A stretch of DNA of 11,098 bases from Colimorpha_A sp045540115. GTDB taxonomy: Bacteria; Bacillota; Clostridia; Oscillospirales; CAG-272. The stretch covers positions 1 to 11,098 of the forward strand of contig JAZQGR010000122.1 of NCBI GenBank assembly GCA_045540115.1, written 5' to 3'. Below are positions 1 through 6,578 of the stretch, piece after piece. Numbering within the stretch: the stretch's first letter is position 1; every line of letters begins with the position of its first letter. The position numbers and the translations under genes are program-made. The notes under the pieces were generated by a model. That model made no database searches and was not told the DNA's origin. It saw only the letters and a program-made list of their open reading frames with translations.

Positions 1-1653
1 ACTTTCACCGCTGGAAACACCAACCGATTCGGAATAGCTGTTGCCGGCAGTTTGTCCAACAGAATTGCTGATGCCTGCCGATTCGCTCCAGCCTTCCGAT
101 CCATTGGCACCGGTTGCCTGGGAGTAGGTATCGGCATCGGAGCCGTTGATTACGAAAATACCGCCACTGATGCCCTCGGTCTTACCAACCGTTTCGGTAG
201 AGCTCCAACCACTGCTTCCGTTCACCGATGCGCTTTGATTGCTGCCCTCGGTTACAGTAACACTGTTGTTCTGACCTACGGTCTGGGTCTGTGTCACGTT
301 TGCAGTCTGACCCATGCTTTCAGAAATAGAGGTTGAATTATTGACACCTGCTGTATAGGATTCTCCCTGGCTCACACTTTGGCTGCCATTAACACCAACC
401 GTCTCGGTTGTATTGACCGATTCAGTCTGGCTCTGCGCAATGGATTCAGTAATAGACTCAGACTGAGATACTGAGTTTGCAATGCTCTCACTTTGGGATT
501 CCGTAATACCCTGGGTGTGAGAAATACCCACGTTTTCGGACACCGACACGTTATGAGATACCGAATCACTGCCCCCGATGCTTTCTCCCACAGACACGCT
601 GTTACTGGTGCCATCGGTGTGCGAAGTACTCTCCCCAAAGGATTCCATTGAGGTGGTTCCCTCGGAAATGCCGTGACTGGTACCGATCGTTTCACCTGTC
701 GTAGTTCCTGTGGTATGCCCAATGCTCTCTCCAACCGTATCTCCGATAGAGTGACCAACCGAATCGGAGACGGAGGACGAGATGCTGCTTCCTACCGTAT
801 CGGTAACACTGTCCGCTTCGGTATAGGAATGATTCCATCCTTCCGATGCGCCCAGGTTTGCCATATACATCATAGGAATGGACAGGCTGAAATTCATACT
901 GGTATTGCCCTGAAGCTGCTTATACCACCTTGTCATCTCACGGGCTGTCTGACCGAGCCAGCGTTCCAGATGCTCAGACTTAACGGGACTGGATATGATC
1001 TGAAGCACGTATTCACGGTCGGACATACCGGAAATATATTCTTCGGTGGTGTCTTGAGAATCGGCATTGACGTTCTTACCGCCCATGCCCTTATCGCCCA
1101 CGTCGACACCGCCGGATTTTGCTTTGGGAATGCCGCGGACAACGGTTAATCTGTCCATGGTGTACATTTTCTCATGAAGCCATTCCAACTCGTCATAAGT
1201 CAGAGTACGATGCTCAAGAACACGGTAGGTACCTTGAAGCACACTGCAAAGACCAACAAAGTCCTTATCGGCGATCGCTTTTGCTTCGTCGGGTGTTGTG
1301 GAAACACCCTGAACGCCGTAAAGATAAAGCAGGCCGAGAGGAACCGGCTTTAAGAGATTGGCTATGATGGTAAGAAGCTTGATGTTTCTTTCCCAGATAG
1401 CCGCGAGAACCTGACCGTGCATATCCATGAAGGATTCAGACTGCTTGGCACTTTTCGGCAGACGAATAATTCTTGTGAATTTGACTGCCTTATAGAAGTG
1501 AACGACGTTACCGTTCTCCTCCATCATTTCAAGTTCGTACATGAGGTACTTCATAAACTTTCGGTCATCGGTATATTCTTTCCACGTCCTTACGATGCGA
1601 AAATCATCAGTAGGATCGTGTCGGTTCTTTTTTAAGATTGAAGACAGAACCAA
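1..1653 (-). CDS. Ser/Thr/Gly-repeat protein, possible N-terminal part of a HerA/VirB4-like transfer ATPase (partial)
   Basis: The reading frame is open for 551 codons and runs off the left edge without a stop, so the C-terminus is missing. The start is a TTG at 1653, eight bases after an AAAAGGAG ribosome-binding site (1662-1669); an ATG at 1661 touches that site and is out of frame. Residues 1-275 form an ordinary mixed globular region with no signal peptide and no clear membrane segment except a mildly hydrophobic stretch near residues 91-113. From about residue 278 to the edge the protein is almost wholly Ser, Thr, Gly, Glu, Gln, Asn and Val, with Gly every fourth residue at 300-332. From memory of the family, several clostridial HerA/VirB4-type ATPases carry such Ser-rich stretches ahead of the ATPase domain. 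That assignment is inference, since no Walker motif lies in the window. A cytosolic structural or adhesive repeat protein is the alternative. That the frame is a real gene is near certain; its function is not. Confidence 0.8.
   Translation of the reverse strand, partial: MVLSSILKKNRHDPTDDFRIVRTWKEYTDDRKFMKYLMYELEMMEENGNVVHFYKAVKFTRIIRLPKSAKQSESFMDMHGQVLAAIWERNIKLLTIIANLLKPVPLGLLYLYGVQGVSTTPDEAKAIADKDFVGLCSVLQGTYRVLEHRTLTYDELEWLHEKMYTMDRLTVVRGIPKAKSGGVDVGDKGMGGKNVNADSQDTTEEYISGMSDREYVLQIISSPVKSEHLERWLGQTAREMTRWYKQLQGNTSMNFSLSIPMMYMANLGASEGWNHSYTEADSVTDTVGSSISSSVSDSVGHSIGDTVGESIGHTTGTTTGETIGTSHGISEGTTSMESFGESTSHTDGTSNSVSVGESIGGSDSVSHNVSVSENVGISHTQGITESQSESIANSVSQSESITESIAQSQTESVNTTETVGVNGSQSVSQGESYTAGVNNSTSISESMGQTANVTQTQTVGQNNSVTVTEGSNQSASVNGSSGWSSTETVGKTEGISGGIFVINGSDADTYSQATGANGSEGWSESAGISNSVGQTAGNSYSESVGVSSGES
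658..765 (-). repeat. Tetrapeptide (12-base) periodic repeat within the Ser-rich protein
   Basis: Residues 297-332 of the partial left-edge protein read as nine consecutive tetrads of the form x-[S/T]-x-G (the last three less regular), for example DSVG, HSIG, DTVG, ESIG. Glycine recurs at residues 300, 304, 308 and so on to 332. The DNA copies differ at many positions, so this is an old or selected protein-level repeat and not a recent tandem duplication. A looser Ser/Glu/Val repeat continues to the left edge. Confidence 0.8.
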
Positions 1654-1661
1654 ACTATCAT

Positions 1662-1669
1662 CTCCTTTT
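1662..1669 (-). promoter_or_regulatory. Ribosome-binding site selecting the TTG start of the Ser-rich protein
   Basis: AAAAGGAG on the minus strand lies eight bases upstream of the TTG at 1653. No in-frame ATG is at usable spacing, so this site decides the start. Confidence 0.7.
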
Positions 1670-1709
1670 CGTGATATTGCCTTACTTAATAAGGCTTGGT
1701 GTTATCACG
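1670..1709 (-). promoter_or_regulatory. Two-tier inverted repeat spanning a stop codon, next to the following ribosome-binding site
   Basis: Outer arms CGTGATA and TATCACG (1703-1709 and 1670-1676) enclose inner arms GCCTTA and TAAGGC (1690-1695 and 1679-1684), all perfectly complementary. The TAA stop of the 184-residue membrane protein (1686-1688) lies in the apical loop. The ribosome-binding site of the next gene starts at the base adjoining the outer arm. There is no T-run, so this does not look like an intrinsic terminator; control of translation of the downstream gene or RNA processing is more plausible (inference). Confidence 0.5.
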
Positions 1710-2240
1710 AATATCGCGGATCTCGCGGATAGCTCGGTTCTTGGAACGGGTTCCGAAGAACTGGGGAACCTTTTTGCCTTGGAAGATGAAATAACCTACG
1801 GGATAGGTGATGGCAATGATCCAGAGAAGATTCTGGAGCCATCCGAGAATTGCTGCACCCGAAGAGGATGCCACCGACTGACCGAAGGATGCGCTCAGGT
1901 TATCCGCCGAAACACCGGATACGATCATGATAACGTAACGGTAAACAAACAGGATGGCAAGGTATCCGAGCACAAACCACTTGGTGTGCTTGATAATATC
2001 CTGCCGCTGACTGGGTAACAGCATGGCGAGGACTGCACCGAGGATCCACATAGCACCGGTCAAGGGAGTGATGATTTTGGTTCCGAAATTGTAATACACG
2101 CTGTTTAGATAAAGCCATAAGACAAAGGTTCCGATGTAGATCAGAAGACTTCCGATCTTGGGAAGCATCTGACGCACTCCGAATTTACTGGTGTAAAGCA
2201 TTTCACCTTTGCTCTTTGGTACGTAGTTTTTCTTGTACAT
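1686..2240 (-). CDS. Four-pass integral membrane protein, function unknown
   Basis: This 184-residue protein starts at an ATG (2240) preceded by AAAGGAG at good spacing. The N-terminus (residues 1-28) is basic and polar. Hydrophobic segments at about 28-46, 58-75, 86-108 and 130-153 predict four membrane passes, with a Ser/Ala/Gly-rich loop at 111-130. The basic C-terminal tail has an unusual alternating run around residues 170-180 (IREIRDIRDN). I do not recognise a family. It is the immediate neighbour of the Ser-rich putative ATPase and of a 59-residue membrane peptide, so a role in a membrane complex coded by this operon is likely (inference). Polytopic channel components of conjugation systems are a possible analogy, but no sequence feature proves it. 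Confidence 0.85.
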   Translation of the reverse strand: MYKKNYVPKSKGEMLYTSKFGVRQMLPKIGSLLIYIGTFVLWLYLNSVYYNFGTKIITPLTGAMWILGAVLAMLLPSQRQDIIKHTKWFVLGYLAILFVYRYVIMIVSGVSADNLSASFGQSVASSSGAAILGWLQNLLWIIAITYPVGYFIFQGKKVPQFFGTRSKNRAIREIRDIRDNTKPY

Positions 2241-2267
2241 AGCTTCTCTCCTTTCAGAACTCTGCGC

Positions 2268-2447
2268 TTACAGAATCTGACGTTCATCGCGCACTTCATT
2301 CTCGACGTCGGCAAACTGTTCTGCAAAGAAGATGTAACCGATGGATGCCAGCCCCATAAGGAGCCAGATGTTCTTATATACGAAGTAGAAGATGGCAAGA
2401 AATGCATTCTGATTGAAGATCAGAAAGTTTTGAAAAAATTCAAGCAT
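2268..2447 (-). CDS. Small membrane peptide, 59 residues
   Basis: The ATG at 2447 has a clear GGAGG site six bases upstream. Longer in-frame extensions to 2549 would run through the end of the upstream gene and are rejected. The peptide is rich in Phe, Leu and Ile. Residues about 4-24 form one aromatic hydrophobic stretch and about 26-42 another, followed by an acidic, charged tail (residues 43-59). This suggests one or two membrane passes. No family is recognised. It starts ten bases after the stop of the 464-residue gene and ends 27 bases before the four-pass membrane protein, so it is part of the same transcript. It could be an accessory subunit of that membrane protein (inference). Confidence 0.75.
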   Translation of the reverse strand: MLEFFQNFLIFNQNAFLAIFYFVYKNIWLLMGLASIGYIFFAEQFADVENEVRDERQIL

Positions 2448-2457
2448 AAACTGCCTC

Positions 2458-3852
2458 CTACTCTGATTTTTTCTTTGGCGTGCTTGACGCCGTGTAAAGT
2501 GGAATATCGCTTTGCATATTGAAGACGTAGGTCCATCTTCCGGCTGCAAGCTCCGAGATACTGGTCAAATAAACTACAACGCCCGAGATCTGCAGGATAT
2601 ATCGTCCGCTCGTTTCGATCCACTTTTCAATTTGAGGTTTGAGTTTCTTTTCAATGGTCTCACGGTTCGGGGCAATGAAGAAGATGTTTTGGGTAATGCT
2701 CTTGAGCTTATCGCACTTTTCATTGAAATCTGATTGATGATGATTTCCGCATTCCACCTCGAAGTACTCGATACCGTCCTTCGTGCAACCAACGATATCG
2801 GGGATGCAGGTTCTGCCATCGGGAAGCTTGATTGAGTTGCTTTTTCGGGACATGGATACCGAACGGTATTTGCCGGTATCCTTAAGGATTTGAGTAACGT
2901 CTTTGATGATGTAGCCATGCTCACCGTTCTCGTGTTCCCTGACGATTTTTTGATACTCGGTTTCAGGAGGATTTTTACGGTATTTATCACGGTAGATACT
3001 AAGCCCAACGTCGGTAAGGTTCAGGATCATAAACCATCGCATACCGGTACTGATCTTGATCTGTGAAAACAGCTTCATCGTTACAAGATACTTGATCAAA
3101 CGGGATGCCTTCTCCGGACTGATGACTTCGTCGTTATCGGTAACTTTCTGGCAGACGAGCTGCCGTGCCTTTGCCATCTCCGAGATTCCGCTTTCCACAA
3201 TGGCGGTAAAGATCTCCCAATGAATCGGCTTTAACTGATCGGTGATCTCCTTAAGGTCCTGCACGTACATTCTGCCTTGGGAAATAAGGTCTTCCGCTGT
3301 TTTGTCTGCGGCTCCTTCAAAGGTGACCACTCTTTCGTTGGCTTCGGTTACCGTTGTAACGGCCATAGCGGGCTTTAATGCTTCCAAAGGTGTATCGGTA
3401 TCCAAGAGATAAGCAGGGGTTCTGCGCATATCCTCAGGCTCCTCAAAGGGCTCGTTGAACATTTTCTCCGCATTATCGATCATAAACTTCAGCTGACTGA
3501 CCTGATCGGTAAGGCCCTGGATCATTTGATTCTTTTGGGTAAGACGTTCCTTAAAGGTGTCGTAGATACTTCGTGCTTTTTCCTGATTCTGCCGAAGCAT
3601 ATTACGTGCTCTTGCCAAAAGGTCATTTAAAGACATTGACTCCAGATCTCGACTTGTAATATCTCCGTAAGCAAGCTCGCTCTCCAGCACCTTTACGCAG
3701 AAGGCACGGAAATTGCGGATCAGCTCCTGGGTGTTGTTGGTGGCACTCTCAATAAAAGCGCTCAGCTCTGCAATCTGCTCATTCTTTGATTCAATTTGGG
3801 TATTGAGACGTTGAATAATCAGCTCCAACTCTCTTACGGATTTATTGCTCAC
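2458..3852 (-). CDS. Coiled-coil, winged-helix protein with nuclease-fold-like C-terminus (replication-relaxation-like)
   Basis: This 464-residue protein starts at GTG 3852, six bases after AAAGGAGG. Residues 1-35 and about 75-135 are heptad-like helices, probably coiled coil. Residues 205-290 read as a winged helix (helices 209-222 and 246-262, a beta wing near 262-277, then LTDVGLSIY). Residues 340-400 contain LPDGRTCIPD, then EYFEVEC and a Lys-rich helix with FNEKCDKLK, in the layout of the PD-(D/E)xK-like core seen in replication-relaxation proteins of mobile elements. The usual catalytic Lys of ExK is replaced by Glu (E365-V-E367), so nuclease activity is doubtful. The tail is Lys-rich. 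The family assignment comes from remembered motif layout, not from a search. The gene overlaps the preceding 245-residue gene by 11 bases, implying translational coupling. A role in DNA binding during plasmid or element replication or transfer is inferred. Confidence 0.85.
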   Translation of the reverse strand: MSNKSVRELELIIQRLNTQIESKNEQIAELSAFIESATNNTQELIRNFRAFCVKVLESELAYGDITSRDLESMSLNDLLARARNMLRQNQEKARSIYDTFKERLTQKNQMIQGLTDQVSQLKFMIDNAEKMFNEPFEEPEDMRRTPAYLLDTDTPLEALKPAMAVTTVTEANERVVTFEGAADKTAEDLISQGRMYVQDLKEITDQLKPIHWEIFTAIVESGISEMAKARQLVCQKVTDNDEVISPEKASRLIKYLVTMKLFSQIKISTGMRWFMILNLTDVGLSIYRDKYRKNPPETEYQKIVREHENGEHGYIIKDVTQILKDTGKYRSVSMSRKSNSIKLPDGRTCIPDIVGCTKDGIEYFEVECGNHHQSDFNEKCDKLKSITQNIFFIAPNRETIEKKLKPQIEKWIETSGRYILQISGVVVYLTSISELAAGRWTYVFNMQSDIPLYTASSTPKKKSE

Positions 3853-4579
3853 TCGTTTCCTCCTTTCCTGTTTTCAGTACGGCACCGCTGTCCTTTTTCT
3901 CCGCCGCCTTGTACAGCTCCCACTCGTAATAGGATCCGGTCTCCAATTTCAGCTTTTCGGCGATTGCCTTCATCTCATTCTCTATCACTTCATAGGTTTT
4001 CAGGGCACTGGCTCTGTATGTAAGTGCTGTCTGGGCTGTAGCGGTGTCGCCGCTTTTCAGAGCTTTTGAAATATTCTGAAGATACAAAGCAAGATCATAA
4101 CTCAGGATACTCTCCATTGCTTCTCGAATGGGCTCCTGTTCCTTTTGAAGATTCATGGCAGAGATCTTCGGAATCATTACGTCAAGCTTTTCGTCAAGAA
4201 GCTCGATATAAAGGGTGGATGCCTCAAAATCGGTATAGGCACCGTTGGCAAGATGAATATCCACTACCGCAATATCCGAAAGCAGATCCCTAATATCGGT
4301 AAGCTGATCCTTCAAAACTCGGTAGTCATCCTGGAGCTCCATATCGGAAAAGGTCAAGCGGTAGGCTCGTCGATTACCGTCTTCATCGGTATAATATCTT
4401 GTGGACGCAAAACCAAAAATAAGAACAATGAGATAAGCAATTCCAAGGATCAGGAGAGCCTTCTTCCAATGCTTTTTTACAAAGCTTTTGACAGGGCTGT
4501 CGTTTTTTTCATCTGTCTTTTGCGGTTTACCTTCGGTGAGATCTATTGTATCGATGTTCCATCTTTCACGCTTTCTCAT
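3842..4579 (-). CDS. Single-pass membrane protein with helical extracellular domain, function unknown
   Basis: The chosen start is ATG 4579 (245 residues), eight bases after GAGGG and overlapping the end of the SSB-like gene by 14 bases. An in-frame ATG at 4594 is an alternative but lies 17 bases from the stronger AAGGAGGG at 4612-4619. The N-terminus (residues 1-40) is highly charged and ends in KKHWKK. A single membrane helix follows at about 41-59. By the positive-inside rule the remaining 185 residues face outward. That part begins with an acidic segment (YTDEDGN), then is mainly predicted helix with repeating Leu/Ile spacing. No catalytic motif and no known family are recognised. The bitopic layout recalls bridging subunits of secretion or transfer machines, but this is analogy only. 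Confidence 0.85.
   Translation of the reverse strand: MRKRERWNIDTIDLTEGKPQKTDEKNDSPVKSFVKKHWKKALLILGIAYLIVLIFGFASTRYYTDEDGNRRAYRLTFSDMELQDDYRVLKDQLTDIRDLLSDIAVVDIHLANGAYTDFEASTLYIELLDEKLDVMIPKISAMNLQKEQEPIREAMESILSYDLALYLQNISKALKSGDTATAQTALTYRASALKTYEVIENEMKAIAEKLKLETGSYYEWELYKAAEKKDSGAVLKTGKEETSEQ
3859..3866 (-). promoter_or_regulatory. Ribosome-binding site selecting a GTG start
   Basis: AAAGGAGG, a near-perfect match to the 16S rRNA anti-Shine-Dalgarno, lies six bases from GTG 3852. No in-frame ATG occurs nearby, so the GTG is the start of the 464-residue protein. Confidence 0.75.
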
Positions 4580-5354
4580 GGGTCTGTCCCTCATCGGAGG
4601 CTGCCTGTTCACCCTCCTTGGGGACAAACAGACAGTTATTCAAAAACTCAACACCGTTGGGAGTCACCTCGCCGACGCGCTCGGTATAGACCAGACTGCC
4701 GTTGCAATTCTCACACCGAACGTGCCGATCTACCTCTCGCGTCTGAAAAGCACCCGTGATGTATACCTGCGATCCCTTCTGCAAACGCTTTTTGCATTCC
4801 TTTGCGGTCTCGCCGTATGACTTGATCCAGGGGTAATCCGTACGCTCCCCTTTCACCTGTTCTGCTACCCGGTAACGTCGGCTGACAGCGATCTGAAACT
4901 GTGCAACAAACGGTCCATCCACCGTCTCGTTTCTGCGAACATCGGTACATACGGTACCGAGCAGGTTTCCCTTATTGGAAAATTCCGCAATCTCCCGAGG
5001 ATCGATTTTCTTATCCAGAATAAACGGTCTTCCATAGGTAATGACCTCACTGAGCAGTGTGCTGATCTGACTTACGTGGCCGCAGGCCTCACAACGAACA
5101 GGCTTCTTTGTCATTTTGGTGGAGATCATGCCTCGAACCTCAACAAACACGCCGGGTTTTAACGCGGATACGTAATTCTTCGCCTCGTCCTCAGACAGTC
5201 CGTAGATATTGATTTTTGGGAAATCCTCTCTTCCGTTTTTACGGACCGTCTTCAAGATGAAGGTAACGCGATACGTGCTTGTTTCCTCGTTAAATATCAC
5301 CACCGGTGCACTGACGAGCTCACCGAAGAAAATAAATGTGTTTTCTCTTGCCAT
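4566..5354 (-). CDS. Tandem OB-fold, single-stranded DNA-binding-like protein with two CxxC knuckles
   Basis: The 262-residue protein starts at ATG 5354, eight bases after AAGGAG (5363-5368). The frame is open further upstream, but that extension would overlap the end of the YkgJ-type gene and cross two hairpins. Residues 1-110 and about 127-243 look like two related OB folds. The second half has the clearest SSB pattern: GNLLGTV, VAQFQIAVSRRY, DYPWIKSYG, then KKGSQVYITGAFQTRE-like strands (here QKGSQVYITGAFQTRE). Each half has a CxxC inserted at a similar place: C88/C91 and C214/C217. Two such knuckles could form one zinc site (inference). Ordinary bacterial SSB has one OB fold, no CxxC and an acidic DDDIPF-type tail, which is absent here; the C-terminus is merely acidic and polar. 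A role in protecting or handling DNA strands during replication or transfer of the element is inferred. Confidence 0.85.
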   Translation of the reverse strand: MARENTFIFFGELVSAPVVIFNEETSTYRVTFILKTVRKNGREDFPKINIYGLSEDEAKNYVSALKPGVFVEVRGMISTKMTKKPVRCEACGHVSQISTLLSEVITYGRPFILDKKIDPREIAEFSNKGNLLGTVCTDVRRNETVDGPFVAQFQIAVSRRYRVAEQVKGERTDYPWIKSYGETAKECKKRLQKGSQVYITGAFQTREVDRHVRCENCNGSLVYTERVGEVTPNGVEFLNNCLFVPKEGEQAASDEGQTHEKA

Positions 5355-5379
5355 ATAGACTTCTCCTTCTTTTATTGTC

Positions 5380-5423
5380 CCTGCGTATTGCAGGTATGTA
5401 ACGGCTTCGACCGCAGTCGAAGC
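5380..5423 (-). promoter_or_regulatory. Two hairpins in the leader of the SSB-like gene
   Basis: GCTTCGAC and GTCGAAGC (5404-5411 and 5416-5423) form a perfect 8-bp stem with a 4-base loop. A second stem, CCTGC/GCAGG (5380-5384 and 5390-5394), has a 5-base loop. Both lie between the YkgJ-type stop and the SSB-like ribosome-binding site. No T-run follows either stem on the minus strand, so intrinsic termination is unlikely. Translational control, for example autoregulation by the single-strand-binding product, or RNA processing is possible (inference). Confidence 0.5.
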
Positions 5424-5431
5424 ACTTGTGT

Positions 5432-6247
5432 TTAGCCTGCCTTTTGCATCAGCTTGATAATGTACTTGGGATCCTGTTGGACCTGCTGACACATTTCTTT
5501 TGCAAGCTCCATCATAAACCGGAATCGCTCCAGAAACTCATCATCGGTCTTGCAGTCGTCATATTCCAGATACAGCATCTTACCAAGCGCCCCCACAAGG
5601 ACGGATTGAGATACCTTGTCCATCCGTTCAAAACGCTTGTGCTTATCGAAGAATTTACCGTAAGCCTTGGTAAATTCCGAGAAGATATCCCCATAGATAT
5701 TGCTGACTCTCTTGCGCTCCGGTCCGCCCACCCAATCAATGACCTTTTGATTGATGTGCTCTGCGTGAGCGCGTTTAAGTCCTGCGCAATAGGTTCCATC
5801 CTCCTCCTGTAAAAAGAAGCTGGGTGCAAGGAGGGGATCTCCACCGTCCTTTGCGGCTGCGGTGATTTTTCCGAGCGGATAAGTTCGGCAAACACCGGGC
5901 TTATGTTCGTGTACACGACAGAAGAATTTACCGTCTCTGCGACCGAGGAAATAACAGGTGGTTTGACCATCGAGCTCCTCACGATACCTTAACCGAACCA
6001 ATGGCAAGTGAGAGGATGGACCGAGATAGCATTCGCCATACTTGTCCACCACCTCTTTGCAGGTCTTTCCTGTTGCAAGCGTGAGATGGAAAATATCCAA
6101 TGGGTTTAAGATGATGTCGCTTCTGTTTCTGCAGCATTTGCCGCACTGATCACAGGCAAACTCAAAGTGTTCTTCATCACCTAAGATTTTGAGTTCTCCT
6201 TTTTCAAATTGCTCAGCGAGCTGCTTCATGTAGTTTACATCCGGCAT
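5432..6247 (-). CDS. YkgJ-family cysteine cluster protein
   Basis: The 271-residue protein is read from ATG 6247, nine bases after AGGAAGGA (6257-6264). In-frame ATG 6256 and TTG 6271 are alternatives but touch or precede that site. The YkgJ (UPF0153) signature is complete: C32xxC35xxC38C39 near the N-terminus, then C98, C110, and C120-R-T-Y-P with an upstream H-x-P. This family is annotated as binding zinc or an iron-sulfur cluster, and no firm biochemical role is established. The region after residue 130 is helical, with charged stretches, and longer than the minimal domain. Its place between small membrane proteins and an SSB-like gene suggests a protein- or metal-handling accessory role in this element, but the exact job is unknown. 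Family assignment is firm; function is not. Confidence 0.9.
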   Translation of the reverse strand: MPDVNYMKQLAEQFEKGELKILGDEEHFEFACDQCGKCCRNRSDIILNPLDIFHLTLATGKTCKEVVDKYGECYLGPSSHLPLVRLRYREELDGQTTCYFLGRRDGKFFCRVHEHKPGVCRTYPLGKITAAAKDGGDPLLAPSFFLQEEDGTYCAGLKRAHAEHINQKVIDWVGGPERKRVSNIYGDIFSEFTKAYGKFFDKHKRFERMDKVSQSVLVGALGKMLYLEYDDCKTDDEFLERFRFMMELAKEMCQQVQQDPKYIIKLMQKAG

Positions 6248-6356
6248 ATCGTTCATTCCTTCCTGCGTCAAAACTGACGTCTTTCAAATTAAAATCGCAC
6301 CTTCATAAATTGAACCGTACGTATTCTGAAAGACTAAGGAATCCGGATATTTATTT
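6248..6356 (-). other. Longest non-coding gap, with a small leader hairpin
   Basis: This 109-base spacer is the longest between genes. It is AT-rich near the upstream gene and contains a short stem CGTCA/TGACG (6275-6279 and 6266-6270, 4-base loop) just before the ribosome-binding site. I see no convincing -35/-10 pair and no T-run terminator. An internal promoter here cannot be excluded. Confidence 0.35.
6257..6264 (-). promoter_or_regulatory. Ribosome-binding site deciding the YkgJ-family start
   Basis: AGGAAGGA sits nine bases from ATG 6247 and directly abuts ATG 6256, which favours 6247 as the start. Confidence 0.55.
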
Positions 6357-6578
6357 TTACAAGATCATTCGGAAAGCATCCACCGCGCCGATCACCGTAC
6401 ATACGATGCCGGCGACGGTAATACATAGGATCAGGACAAACAGAATATAGTCACGCACACCGAATTTACGAATCTTCCGAAAGGGATTCTGCATCAGAAG
6501 AAAGCAAACACCCTGAAGAAGCAACACGATGCCGATGATCAGGCACAAATTAAGGCCTGTCATGGTAAAGTCAATCAT
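6357..6578 (-). CDS. Two-pass small membrane protein, 73 residues
   Basis: The start ATG (6578) lies within the end of the preceding gene (eight-base overlap) and has GGAGG (6588-6592) nine bases upstream. Two hydrophobic segments, about residues 8-29 and 43-67, flank a short basic loop (NPFRKIRKFGVRD), predicting a hairpin with the loop in the cytoplasm. No family is recognised. Translational coupling to the 102-residue membrane protein suggests that the two act together (inference). The strict coding overlap and the good ribosome-binding site make it a real gene despite its size. Confidence 0.8.
   Translation of the reverse strand: MIDFTMTGLNLCLIIGIVLLLQGVCFLLMQNPFRKIRKFGVRDYILFVLILCITVAGIVCTVIGAVDAFRMIL

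Noticed and set aside
52..336. Plus-strand open frame opposite the Ser-rich repeat
   Set aside because: The strong repeat composition of the minus-strand gene produces long stop-free frames on both strands; no ribosome-binding site and no gene on the plus strand elsewhere in the window.
372..758. Minus-strand open frame of 128 codons
   Set aside because: It is an alternative frame inside the Ser-rich coding sequence, with an implausible composition; the in-phase frame from 1653 is continuous through it.
1..1653. Secreted Ser-rich adhesin
   Set aside because: There is no signal peptide at the chosen start and the first 275 residues look cytosolic; kept as an alternative only because the C-terminus is unseen.
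4145..4759. Plus-strand open frame of 204 codons
   Set aside because: It is antisense to two well-supported minus-strand genes and has no domain pattern or ribosome-binding site.
5404..5423. Intrinsic transcription terminator after the YkgJ-family gene
   Set aside because: The stem is strong, but the minus strand continues with CGTTACATACC and no T-run, so it was kept only as a leader hairpin.
6280..6356. Internal promoter before the YkgJ-family gene
   Set aside because: TTTAAT-like -10 candidates exist but the matching -35 hexamers fit the consensus at only two or three of six positions at acceptable spacing.
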